A DNA stretch of 64,000 nt from Lumbricus rubellus (taxonomy: Eukaryota; Annelida; Clitellata; Crassiclitellata; Lumbricidae): the NCBI GenBank assembly GCA_945859605.1, contig OX243814.1, positions 23,455,686 to 23,519,685 on the forward strand, in the 5' to 3' direction. Below, piece after piece: positions 53,049 to 63,998 of this stretch; within the stretch, counting starts at the first letter, position 1, and every line of letters starts with the position of its first letter. The notes under the pieces were generated by a model. That model was given only the letters and a program-made list of their open reading frames with translations. It ran no database searches and had not been told where the DNA came from. A program made the position numbers and the translations under genes.

Positions 53049-55885
53049 ACGCATCTTTATTAGCCTCGAAATTTCCTCATCTTCTACAACTAACGATGGT
53101 CGCCAGTCGCCTTCACTGCTGTGGCTGCTGCTGGCTGATGATGATGCTGGTGATGAAACTAAATGCTGGCATGTCTCTTTGACATTATCGAGACCTCATC
53201 CCTCGTGATGTGCGTCTCTTATAGTCTGCATCGCCGACTGTAGATAACCTCTCTCAGTATCAAGTTTAAGGACTAAGCCATCAGCTTAGCGGCCTTATAG
53301 CCTACTTATAGTCTACAACGGCCTGCTTTCACATGTAGCCTACATAAAGCTTCCATATATAACTTATGTAGTTTAAAATTACTTTAAATAATATATATTA
53401 TCATAGGTGTGTGTAATTGAACGTGTGTGTGTGGGTGTGCGTGCGGATGTATGCGTGTAATGTACTCCATGTAGCCTATGTGTTACATTGAATTGCTTTC
53501 AGCACACAAGCATTGAATATACATGTACATGTAATACTACAGCTCTGACGTATACGTTGTAAACAACATAATTTATGACATGTATATATAGACAGGAAGA
53601 TTTTTTGCTGCAAAGGAACATCATCAAAATAACCTATAAGTAAGTAAGTAAGTAAGTATATTCTTTAATGTACCAGCTGCAAAAACGCACTCTGGTTTAC
53701 AAGCACAAAAAACATGACATAAAAACAAATACAAGACAAATCTGGCAGTCATCAACGGCGCCAACTCATATAGCTCAAGCCTATTGATCGTTGTCGTCAC
53801 AACGACAGAGTCATCCATAGGCAAAAACTCCGCTCGAGAAGCACAAGTCACCATCGTCATACTCCTACGCGTTGGCTACACGGAGAGTTCAGCGCAACTT
53901 CAGCCGACAGTTTCTCGTACCGATTCCCGATGATGGTATAGTTTAACAGTATTTTTAGTGTCTACAGAGCCGAGAAGCATAAGTGCGAAGAGCAGCGACG
54001 GTAGCACAGCGCTGGAAACGTGGCACTACTACGGCAGGGTCTTCGGTGCTGGTAAAAAGATCTTTATAGCTATAAACAAAATCAGTTATTGGCGTGGAGA
54101 ATAGCATAGCGCCGAACCATAATTATAGGATAACAATAAGCCAAATAATCAAATCAATGCTTGTTATACATGTGCGTTTGGCCTATAATTGCAAAGTATA
54201 CGGTATTGCACTCAAACGAGACAAACCTATATAATATGGATTGCTTGATAAGACATATATAATTAATTGTAATTAATTGGCAATTGTTATTTAGAACATA
54301 TCCTATAATTATGTGGACATTGAAGCTCATGTCTAATGCGTAAGGCATCAATTAGAAGAGAGGACGATTAAGAGCAGTCCTTTTAGCCAGTCCTGAGACA
54401 GCATATGCAATTATGCATGGCATAAAATGTTATAGCGCCTTCATTTCCTTAGCCGTGGTGTATGACGGCGGGTGATCAGCCCTCTCCCTCACCGCCTCAA
54501 CTTCCACCGACAGTGTACGGTCGGTGTACTCATGAGTTGGCTAAGGGCTACAGATGGAGCTCTACACAGATTTCTGCCCAGACGGGAATTTGAATCCCCG
54601 ACCTCTCACTTGTCTGTTTTGCACGCTAACCGCTAAACCACCGCGCACCCCAAATGCTTCTTCTAATGGTCTACCAAAGCGAAGCCATAACTAGAATCCG
54701 AATATCCGAAAGATCGGTTCACGGTGACATTGAGGAGGATGAAGACTATTATGGTGAATGTTGTCTGCATGAAAAGGTCAAAATGTTGACAATGAAATGA
54801 CATAAGCGACTGAACAGAACGAATCATGATTGGCAACTGAAACATAGATGACTGCAAATAGTTCCACTGATGAGCTTACTTATTTACTGATGAGCTTACT
54901 TATTTACTGATGAGCTTACTTACTTACTGATGAGCTTAATTATTCACTGATGAGCCTACTTATTTACTGATGAGCTTACTTATTTACTGATGAGCTTACT
55001 TATTTACTGATGAGCTTACTTATTTACTGATGAGCTTACTTATTTACTGATGAGCTTACTTATTTACTGATGAGCCTACTTATTTACTGATGAGCTTACT
55101 TATTTACTGATGAGCCTACTTATTTACTGATGAGCTTACTTATTTACTGATGAGCTTACTTATTTACTGATGAGCTTACTTATTTACTGATGAGCTTACT
55201 TATTTACTGATGAGCCTACTTATTTACTGATGAGCTTACTTATTTACTGATGAGCTTACTTATTTACTGATGAGCTTACTTATTTACTGATGAGCCTACT
55301 TATTTACTGATGAGCCTACTTATTTACTGATGAGCCTACTTATTTACTGATGAGCCTACTTATTTGCTGATGAGCCTACTTATTTACTGATGAGCCTACT
55401 TATTTACTGATGAGCCTACTTATTTACTGATGAGCCTACTTATTTACTGATGAGCCTACTTATTTACTGATGAGCCTACTTATTTACTGATGAGCTTACT
55501 TATTTACTGATGAGCTTACTTATTTACTGATGAGCTTACTTATTTACTGATGAGCTTACTTATTTACTGATGAGCCTACTTATTTACTGATGAGCCTACT
55601 TATTTGCTCTTATATTACATTAACCAGCTGTATATAGCCATGTATGCGTGGGTTGAACGAACATATATATCGTATATGCAACTGTCCCAGTCCCTGCTCT
55701 GGCAAGTTACGATATATATAATATATATAATGTGTTGTGTATATATCATATATATATATATAGGGTCGAGAGACGGAGCCCGGAAACCATGGTTGGACTT
55801 GACGTGGACCCGATCTTAAGCTGATATCGTCGTCTGAGTGGATCATCAGCTCTGAAGCGCAGAGTAGGAAAGATGGTCCGACTGG

Positions 55886-55929
<44 letters not shown>

Positions 55930-58900
55930 TATATATATATATGGCCATAGATATATCTATAGCTATAGGAGAGAGAGAGAATAGAATCGATGCACTTCCG
56001 GTATTGTCACAGCAATAGTCTCATCCATCAAGAGACCGTCTACGCTGTCTCTGCAGTTGTTGTTCGCACTATTGCAAGGTTCTGACCAAACGTACATGTA
56101 CATGTAGCCTATAAGCTTACACTACAGCTGCGAAAGTATTCGATAGAGTGACGATAGAAGGAGGTTGTGAGAAACTCTGTATAGGGAGGCAGTGTTTGTA
56201 GTAGCCTATAACAATAGGTGTTTGTAATATAATAGTATGTATTTGTATAGTATAATAATAAGTGTTTGCATAGTATAATAATAGGTATTTGTATAGTAGG
56301 CCTATAATAATAATAATAAGTGTTTGTGGTATAATAATAATAAGTGTTGTGATATTGTATACATTTGCACACAAAATGCACAATGTCATTAGCTGACTTT
56401 GGCATTGGTAAAGTTGGCATTGCATGGTCTTTGAGCATGAAAACAACAGACCAGCAACTGTGCAACTTGTTGTTCTTCGCGGTTGCTCAACTAGACAACG
56501 AAATGCCTATTTCAGTTAATTACGCTTGATGGAGCGACGATAAAATTCTGGAAAGTCGCTTATACATGTACATAGCCACCTGTCAATCAAGTTATTATTA
56601 GATAAAGTGCGAAGTAAAATGCCAATCATGACGAGGTTTATGCTGTCGCGCATCAGCTTCAAGCGGGAAATGTCTGGAGGAAGAAGTCAATATTTAGAAA
56701 GTCATTAGGATCATCTATGAAAGTTCGAGAGCCGTGGTCGAGTGCAAGGTTTATTGGCGAAAGGCGACATGAATGCATGAATGCATCCATTAGCCAGATT
56801 AGCGCCGGGTGTTTGATACGGGTAGTTCGATGTGGAAGTATACGAAGTGTGTCATACTTAAATCCGATAACTATTATCTTTTATTATCTGACTATAAAGA
56901 TGACTAAGTCGTGCATCTGTAATTTCATGCTTAGCAGTATAGCTTCGTTCTGCATGGACCGCCGTCTCTCATGGATGAGGCGAAACTCATTCATCACTTT
57001 CCATCTCAAGCAAATCGTTGTGAATGATGATGCATCGAAATATGATGCATGACGGTGACGAACGGCGAAAATCACAAACCGGAAGTAGAATTATCTCAAG
57101 AATAGCATAACTGAGCTGCAGCTGCTGCTAAGATTACAGACTTGCACATAAACACATAATCACATAAACACAAACACATAAACACACAAACACATAAACA
57201 CATAAACACAAACACATAAACACATAAACACATAAACACAAACACATGAACACATGTCATTGTCTTTTGTTCATTGACCAAAAGTCATCCGAAAAATACT
57301 TATAAATATATGGGCGAAGTCGTGCTCAAGCAATTGAGAAGAGTCCAAAATGGTTTTTGGTTACACCTCAATAGAGCCATGTAAAATAATTTTATCTTAT
57401 ATATTATATATTATATATAAGTATATATATATATTCACTCATTATCCTGCTCGTGCTCGCATAGAGTCATAAAAATTATGAGTATAACATCAATTCCAGT
57501 TTGAGGTGACTGAATTGCCGGTCAAAAACCGTCGGGCAAATGAACATTTTGTGTCTGGTTGTCATCCACTCCTCCGAGAAGCGACATCGACCAGACACCA
57601 ATGAATAGAATGACAAAAAATCGTCAGAATAATTATAATAAATTTTACTTCTGGAAGAACTTTTCTCTTGTGTTGGAGATGACATTGAGTGTCTATTCCA
57701 GCTGCTGTGTCTCTGACTCATCCTGTCTTCACTGCGAGACCATATTATATTGTCCAGGGACAAAGTAAGACGCACATTTACATTCTAATGTCTTTTCTCT
57801 CTATATATATCTATCTACGACCGCTCGCGTGGCACTTAGTTTTTTGCGTCTAATGATCTTTCACCGAGAGTATCTCTTCTCATTTCACCGGTCGCTGACG
57901 AAACATCTGCAAACGGACGCTTCTCTCGATATATATACTTCTTACCGTCCTTCTTCCCCCTCTAGATCCATATTCCCCCTCCCTCTGACCGTCCTTCTTC
58001 CCGCTCTCTGCTCTTCCCATCCATTCTCGTTGAAAACGCCTCTTTATGCCGCCTCCCTTTCCACCGATGAACACGCTTTCGACAGTTACGAGCTACAGAT
58101 GAGAAATACGGCCGCTTATGATTCTTTGACACTAGCTTGCGTTTGTCTACGATTCAGTCACACACACGCGCACACACACACACGCACACACGCACACATA
58201 CAGAATATTACACATTATAGTCTATAGGTAAATCAGATGAAGCGACACGCGAAAGAACAAACATGGTTAGGCAGACCGAGACTCCGAGAGATACTTGATT
58301 TGACATCAGGCGACGGACACCGTTAGCTATCGACGAATACAGTATAACAGAAAGAGAAGAAAGTAAGCAATGCCATATTAAAATGTACACAGTGCTGTAC
58401 ACTGTACAGTGTATACACCGACTTGCAGAAGGATGCGAAATTACAAAAGACTAACTGTTTGCTTGTTTTATGTATTAAATTAACTGAACAGAAACTGTTG
58501 CTTACATTTGAAGTTTTTGATGTTGTCGGTAAAACTATTTCGTACACTATTCGTATTCGTATTCGACCGAATAATCCAATCCAATAATAGGCTATGTATT
58601 TCGTCGAATAGTGATAATCATCTATTTGGTACAGCCCTATAGAAGAAAGTCGAATATAGCGAAAGACATTTTGACGACTGGCTCGGACAATGGTCGACGA
58701 AGATAGAAAAGGACATTGAGGAAGATGAAAACGATGAGGACAAAAATAGCAAACTTGAGTAGAGTTCTTGAAATTAGACGAAGATGGAAACATTCATCGC
58801 ATAGACAGATAACAAAGAATTTACGGACACAGCCGACGACAGACGGCCGAAGACTTACGGACACAGCCGAAGACTTACGGACACAGCCGAAGACTTAGGC

Positions 58901-60839
58901 CTACGCCTTACGGACACAGCCGAAGACTTAGGCCTACGCCTTACGGACACAGCCGAAGACTTACGGACACAACCGAAGACTTACGGACACAACCGAAGAC
59001 TTACGGACACAACCGAAGACTTACGGACACAACCGAAGACAGACAGACGGCTGAAGAAAGACTGCAGTATTTTTTGTCTGCTTGCAAATGTTCAGCTACA
59101 TTTAAGCTGCAATGCGATTAGATTTGCACCTGAGGATGACAATTATGGTCAACAACGGATTAAAAAAAGACGACGAGAAGAACATAGAACAAAACATCAG
59201 CTGTGAAGAAATTTGTTTTGTATTTGATGCTAAATTTAATTATTACGCAATGTGGTTAAAGCATATTACGACCCAGATGTATTGTCACAATTTCCTTTCA
59301 TGCATATTGAAATTATGTAAACCATATAAGAGCAAATGCGCTTTAAAACGACGCTCATCTTAGGGTTCGACTCCTTTGCAGAGCATCGAAACAATTCTAT
59401 GCGGAAGCCGTCGATGTGGCATTCAGTGGATCTAAACGAAGAAAATAGGATCAAGACATTTTATTGCATTTTCTTAAGTATGCGAAGAAACTCGGAGACT
59501 ATTAGGCCATACGCTAACTGTTCTTACTCTAACTTCTCTTGGCTTCCTATTCAGATGTGCATTTAACTTTTCAATTTCTCCGAAGGAAGTAATCTGCATG
59601 CGTGTACGCTCGGATTAGTCATTATTAGATCTACTTATAAGTGTATTATTATCATTTCTATTAAGGTACATTTTATGATCCATCAAGATTTAAATTAGGT
59701 CCATGCATTTGTTAAGTGTCAAGTTCAGGCAGAAAGATTTGCTGCGAAAGATGACGCATGCAGATCCAATAATACCTTTGAATCACGATATTATTATTTC
59801 ATAGCTATAGACATATTATACATCTATATCAATACAGACTTTGCAACCAAAGTCTACGAAAAGTTTGGTATAGACCTACTTTGCGATATTGTGCGCATTA
59901 TTGTTGTGAAGCAGTGTGTCTACTAATGAAGAACACTTATTTACTTAACTTATAGGCGCCAGATATAGGCTAACCTATGCATGCATTGAAAGGTTTAATA
60001 CCCCAGATACCTGGTAGAGAAAATTACGCTAGGAGTTGTTTATGGATAGTGTCTGTTTGGAAATCGGATCTCCACAATATCCGTGAAGAAATGCCATGGC
60101 ATAATAGCATTGGATACAGATAGAACGCTGAACAATTATGATGTGAAGAATTTGCTTAAGGTTTTTCCACAGGAACTTCTGAGAGAAAGCCTCAACATGT
60201 AGCCTACTCTCCGTGCTATACAAGGTTATAGGTTTGTATGTGCACTTGTTATAGCGCCCCTTCAAGCTCTCTCTACTCAGAGGCGCTCCCGATGCAGAGC
60301 GGACACTGCATCGGAGTTTCACGCCGAAGCGCTGAGCAATTGTAAGTGAAGGACTTGCCCAAGGTCCTTACGCGGCTTGAGGGTGGATTCGAACCTCGGA
60401 CCTTCCGGCTCCAAGGCAACGACGCCACCACTAGACCACCGCGCCCCACAAAGGGGCCTAACGTGTTTAATGGAAGAGGCATGAGATGATGACAGATGGA
60501 AACCAAGCCATAATTAGACCAGCGTAGGCCAATCTCTTTGTCCATAACGCTAAGAGACAAACTATAATATTATTCTATTTGTCGAATTGCAATCCTATAA
60601 AGGTATACAGTCAAGAATGTTAAGAACAAATTATTATTACTGCCTTAGCATATTATTATTATTATTATTATTGTTACGCATTGCTATTAGGCCCATTGCT
60701 AGTATTGCTAGTATCATCAATATCAATCATAACACTAATTTTATTAGTGAAAGTCAGCAGTTAAACATATGAATCTCTGTTTATATTACACAGGATGAAA
60801 AGAACCAGATCATCACGACGAACTGCTGGCTCAACCAGG
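47856..60839 (+). CDS. Nicotinic acetylcholine receptor subunit, partial (two early exons)
   Basis: This is a Cys-loop ligand-gated cation channel subunit of the plasma membrane. Two exons are visible: 146 bp (47856-48001) and 45 bp (60795-60839). These are the conserved sizes of the second and third coding exons in this family. Together they encode the first helix and strand of the ligand-binding domain, with two N-glycosylation sequons (NAS, NVT) and the DEKNQIITTNCWLNQ strand. Phases agree (1 in, 0 across, 0 out). The signal-peptide exon upstream and the remaining exons downstream (110-bp exon, Cys-loop, four membrane helices) were not found, so subtype and alpha or non-alpha status cannot be told. 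The intron between is 12,793 bp. Confidence 0.9.
48017..48090. repeat. (ATACA)n microsatellite
   Basis: About 14 copies of ATACA begin 15 bases after the nAChR exon 2 donor. A shorter array of the same unit is at 50557-50587 behind a TATAAATGTTTTATAAA tail typical of short retroelements. Confidence 0.93.
49082..49175. repeat. (GT)n microsatellite
   Basis: Interrupted GT repeat of about 90 bp ending in a pure run of roughly 16 units. Confidence 0.95.
49918..50078. repeat. Long near-perfect hairpin, about 70-bp stem
   Basis: TATACAGTATTAGGTCCTAT through CTCATGCATATCATCATCATC pairs with its complement ending ATACTGTATA, leaving a short loop around CTCGCCCTT. One arm has expanded ATG triplets. 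It has no transposon hallmarks beyond the palindrome. Confidence 0.92.
52741..52820. repeat. TATACATG-type palindromic simple repeat
   Basis: Alternating ATACATGTAT and ATATGTATAT words form overlapping palindromes over about 80 bp. Confidence 0.85.
53018..53047. repeat. (CT)n microsatellite
   Basis: Fifteen or so CT units follow TTCTCGTT. Confidence 0.95.
54371..54651 (-). mobile_element. tRNA-derived SINE, family 2 (full head)
   Basis: On the minus strand it begins GGGGTGCGCGGTGGTTTAGC (A-box region), then GGGATTCAAATTC as a diverged B box, and ends in CTAAAAGGACTGCTCT. The copy at 62189-62459 shares the body and end. Confidence 0.85.
54866..55605. repeat. 20-bp satellite, exactly 37 units
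   Basis: The unit is ACTGATGAGCYTACTTATTT, at a strict 20-bp period over 740 bp with no length changes. Nearly all variation is one C/T position, with C units clustered at 55300-55480. It lies in the nAChR intron. Confidence 0.97.
55886..55923. repeat. (TA)n microsatellite
   Basis: Pure TA dinucleotide run, followed by further TA-rich sequence to 55940. Confidence 0.95.
57140..57248. repeat. ACACATAA-type minisatellite
   Basis: Irregular copies of ACACATAAACACATAA and ACACAAAC run for about 110 bp. Confidence 0.85.
58157..58200. repeat. (CA)n/(CGCA)n microsatellite
   Basis: Interrupted CA repeat with CGCACA units. Confidence 0.9.
58821..59043. repeat. 20-bp minisatellite with a higher-order insert
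   Basis: The unit is AGACTTACGGACACAGCCGA, with a later block using ACAACCGA. Two units carry an extra AGGCCTACGCCTT. About ten units in all. Confidence 0.9.
60232..60450 (-). mobile_element. tRNA-derived SINE, family 1 (second copy)
   Basis: On the minus strand it reads GGGGCGCGGTGGTCTAGTGG (A box), GGTTCGAATCC (B box) and ends GGGGCGCTATAACAAGTGCA. It closely matches 32854-33065. It lies at the 3' end of the nAChR intron, 345 bp before exon 3. Confidence 0.92.
60795..60839 (+). CDS. nAChR exon 3 (45 bp)
   Basis: The acceptor TTACACAG| precedes 15 codons DEKNQIITTNCWLNQ and the donor CAG|GTCAGT. This exon's size and its DEKNQ...TN.WL motif are diagnostic for the family. Phase 0 at both ends. 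Confidence 0.95.
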
Positions 60840-61292
60840 TCAGTCTTTGCCATACATTCTTATTCGATATCATCATAAGTATAAAGATTTATTTTCATGT
60901 TAGAAGCAGATGTACAAGCGTTGAATATCATTAACTGATTCTATGAATAGTGCATAAGAATGAAAGCAAAAGTACTAACGACTGTAAACGACGATGTCTA
61001 AGAAAAGAAGACAGCAATGCCTAACATATCAATGTCTACAATACAAATGTTTTTGTAAATAACGAGCAACACTGAACAATAGGATCAAACGAAACAGGAA
61101 AATACAGAATAGAAAAATAGTATGTTTCTCTCTTTTGATTAAATTTTTATCGATCGTTCGCAAATACAAATACAAATAGGCCTACATGTACATGTAACTA
61201 GTGGATATATATATGAACGAATATGAAAGCGAATAGATCAAGTAACACATTCAAAGGTTAATGAAGAAACGAATATGACTGATGATGGTTCC

Positions 61293-61693
61293 CAAGGCCA
61301 TAGCCAGGATTTTATTTCGGGGGGTGATTTCAGTGGCGGCGCCAGGATTTCAGTTTTGGGGATGCTCAATTTCCGGCAATTGGGAATATTTTCCATTTTC
61401 GCCGTCAAATTTTCTGACGACCTTTTTTTTAGTCATCAACTTCAATTTTTCAGATCGCAATTTAATCTATTATTTCATTTGGGGGTGGGGGGTGTTATCA
61501 TGGCTTTGTTTCATGGTTTCGCATCACGAACTAAAAAATGCAATACATTTTTTTCTGCATTTTCCATTTCGGGGGGTATTCAAACACCCAAAACACCCCC
61601 TGTCACGAACTAAAAAATGCAATACATTTTTTTCTGCATTTTCCATTTCGGGGGGTATTCAAACACCCAAAACACCCCCTGTCTACGGCCTTG
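61293..61693. mobile_element. hAT-like element, 401 bp, with internal 79-bp tandem
   Basis: The ends are CAAGGCCATAGCCAGG and, from the other side, CAAGGCCGTAGACAGG. They are flanked by ATGGTTCC and ATGGTTTC, an 8-bp duplication with one mismatch. The right half is a 79-bp unit (from CACGAACTAAAAAATGC) present twice in tandem at 61525-61682. No transposase. Confidence 0.75.
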
Positions 61694-62035
61694 ATGGTTT
61701 CAGTTGGTTTTAGTTCCCATTCATGTATCAGACGTTTTAAAAAGCTGCCTATAGACTGCATTGGACAAACCTCACGAGGTCATGACGTCTGTGGATTTCG
61801 TTGACGAAAGAAACTTAATGAGAGCTGATCTGGATGCTGCATGACATAGAGGAGAAATGCGTTTTCTTCTTCTCGTATATAAAACTATCCTAAGCTTTAA
61901 CAATATTTTTGTGCATCCTGTGCCCACCATATGCATGCATGGATATGGTCTGTGTGGCTCACTGCTGAAGCCACTTCTCGTGGTCAATCTGTAAGGCATA
62001 CACTCTCGTTCAAAATGTGCAGTAAACATACACAC

Positions 62036-62175
62036 TTTCCTCCACATTAGTGTGTAGCTCTCACTCGACCACAGTATTGTGGAGCTACTCTACACATTTA
62101 TGTGGAGCCATTTCATTGCACACCTAGTGTGTAGTTTAACTACACAGAATTGTGTAGCTTTTCTTGAATTAGTTG
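62036..62175. repeat. Hairpin-rich degenerate repeat (CTACACA/TGTGTAG)
   Basis: Words such as CTCCACATTAGTGTGTAG, CTACACATTTATGTGGAG and CTACACAGAATTGTGTAG follow one another, each a small inverted repeat, over about 140 bp. Confidence 0.7.
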
Positions 62176-62188
62176 TGTAGTTTTGAAG

Positions 62189-62459
62189 AAGAGCAGTCCT
62201 TTTATCTAGCCCTAAAGTAGATATGTTTATGAAGTGTCAACAACTTCATTTTCTTTAGCCTCGGCATATGAGGGCGGATGTTCAATCCTCTCCCTCACCG
62301 TCTAATCTTCCCACCAACAGTGTACGACTGTTGCACTCATCATACATGATTTAGCGGCTACAGGGCACACGTGAAGCAGAAATCTCTACACAAATTTCTG
62401 CCCTTGGCAGGGATTTGAAACCCCCCCACCTGTTGCTCGACAGTCCAGCATGCTAACCT
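62189..62459 (-). mobile_element. tRNA-derived SINE, family 2 (truncated head)
   Basis: It shares the body and the CTAAAAGGACTGCTCT-type end with 54371-54651, with many differences. The A-box end is missing or degraded. Confidence 0.7.
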
Positions 62460-62778
62460 CAAGTAAATTTGTTGAGATGTATAATTTCCCAGCATAGTGC
62501 ACAGTTGTTAACATGCCAGTGAATAAACATTTAATACATAATTGAATAGTGAAGTTTCTCCTGATAATGGACTATTTGCAGCCCACTGGAGAGCAACTCA
62601 TATTTTACAAATATATAAAAATGGAATAAAATTTATTTTTATTACACAACACAAAAGAAGTCATAGTATCCAGACTCAGGATAGTTCAATTCTGCAACTA
62701 AAACTTCTGTAGCACCATTTTATAGTGCAAAAAGCATCAGTTCAAGTCTAATGTAAACAAGTGCTAAATTGCTTTGGA

Positions 62779-62868
62779 TCAGCAGTATTCATAGTTTATC
62801 CGCAGCAGCATGGGTTGTGTCATTCCTTTTCTCTCTTGAACGGCCACCACATCGTCTACAGTATCCTC
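62779..62868 (-). CDS. Terminal coding exon of an unrecognised gene
   Basis: A strong acceptor (TTTTTTTACAG|) precedes GAGGATACTGTAGACGATGT, open for 29 codons to TGA: acidic EDTVDDVVAVQERKG then MTQPMLLRINYEYC. A minus-strand AATAAA lies about 120-140 bases downstream, near 62640. I do not recognise the family. Phase 0 in. Confidence 0.55.
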   Translation of the reverse strand, partial: EDTVDDVVAVQERKGMTQPMLLRINYEYC

Positions 62869-63547
62869 CTGTAAAAAAATCAATCATAGTTGGTTAAGGC
62901 TTTAATATATACACATAAAGGCTGCGATTAATCTCTTCTATTGGGCCCATATTTTATCATGTCCCACACTTCTCAAAAGGTTTTACCTCAGTGGCAATGG
63001 ACTTGCATCTAGGCAGGTATCAATACAAGCTGGAGATAATTACAATGGCATGCAATCATGTATGTGTGTAACTGAGCACCATGCAGCATGTATAACAGCC
63101 TCACAAACGTTTTCACAGTTCAAAAGGTGCAACTTAGTTATCTCAAAATGCCTTCTAAGCTTTTCTAATGCGAATGGTGAACTTCTAACTTAACTTAGAC
63201 CTGTAAACAGACCTTTACGCAGTAAATACTGCACATGTATATTGTATAAACATTTTTACCTGGAATAAAAATTTAATAGAAAAGTATAATAAACTGTAAA
63301 CACAGATCTTTGCATAATTGCATATACAATACAATAAGCATCCAACAAAACAAAGCAATCAGGCATGAAGAATGCCAAGCAACACCAAGAACCTATCTTA
63401 ATAAATATGTTAAGACTCAAAAGCTTTAAAAAGTTGTACTATGCTATCAGACAACAAACCAGATAGTGGACAGAAAAACTGATCTTTTAACAAACCTCAA
63501 AATTCACAAAAAAGCTTCCAACCACAGATTCCCGAAACAGTCTTGAC

Positions 63548-63620
63548 CTTTTCACCGACTTGTTCTGTAGCGTCAGTAAAAGATGAAGTAGGCACTTTGA
63601 GATCACCGCACTCTTTCTGT
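63548..63620 (-). CDS. Candidate penultimate exon of the right-end gene
   Basis: The acceptor TTATACAG| and the weaker donor AAAAG|GTCAAG bound 73 bp. One frame gives QKECGDLKVPTSSFTDATEQ then VGEK and ends in phase 0, matching the start of the exon at 62868. The composition is acidic and polar. No family was recognised, and the donor is poor. Confidence 0.35.
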
Positions 63621-63992
63621 CTGTATAATAAGAAGCAGAATGTCTTACATAACCCATGTTCACAATATTAAAGATTACAGTTAAAGATTTAAAGCGGTGC
63701 ATCAGGTATGGACTCGAAACTTGATGAGCTTCCAGCTTTATCACAAAAATTCCTTGGCCATGCACGAGTTCTTTGCTATTTTTGCATTCCTTACACCCCA
63801 AAATCAAATATATTCATATTTTAGAAGCTTTGGAAAGCCAGCATAGTGAGAAAATTCTTAAATATATCACAATATACAGATCATATATTTTCCATTGCCA
63901 AATTACATAATTCTACATCATTATGCAAACAAAGGCAATTGTACTCAATCACATAAATTTATATAGAGCCAACATCAAGATCTATGCTCATT

Positions 63993-63998
63993 TCTTAC
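63993..63998 (-). promoter_or_regulatory. Splice donor at the window edge
   Basis: On the minus strand the last bases read AG|GTAAGA, a near-consensus donor. It suggests an upstream exon of the right-end gene ends at 63999, just inside the window. Confidence 0.45.

Larger units (their letters stand above)
48002..60794 (+). other. 12.8 kb intron of the nAChR gene
   Basis: No coding exon was recognised inside. It holds pentanucleotide and dinucleotide microsatellites, a long hairpin (49918-50078), the 37-unit 20-bp satellite (54866-55605), a 20-bp repeat (58821-59043) and two SINEs. Much of it is AT-rich with many (TA)n tracts. Confidence 0.75.
60840..62778. other. Region between nAChR exon 3 and the right-end gene
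   Basis: It is probably nAChR intron overlapping the 3' flank of the minus-strand gene. It holds a hAT-like element, a family 2 SINE and a hairpin-rich tandem at 62036-62175. I could not find the expected 110-bp next receptor exon. Confidence 0.55.

Noticed and set aside
53097..53182. Cys/Met/Leu-rich open frame starting MVASRLHCCGCC, resembling a signal peptide
   Set aside because: It lies after nAChR exon 2, so it cannot be that gene's signal exon. No donor in usable phase or partner exon was found.
54866..55605. Hammerhead ribozyme array suggested by CTGATGAG in each 20-bp unit
   Set aside because: The units lack the GAA core partner and the stems a hammerhead needs, so the word match is likely chance.
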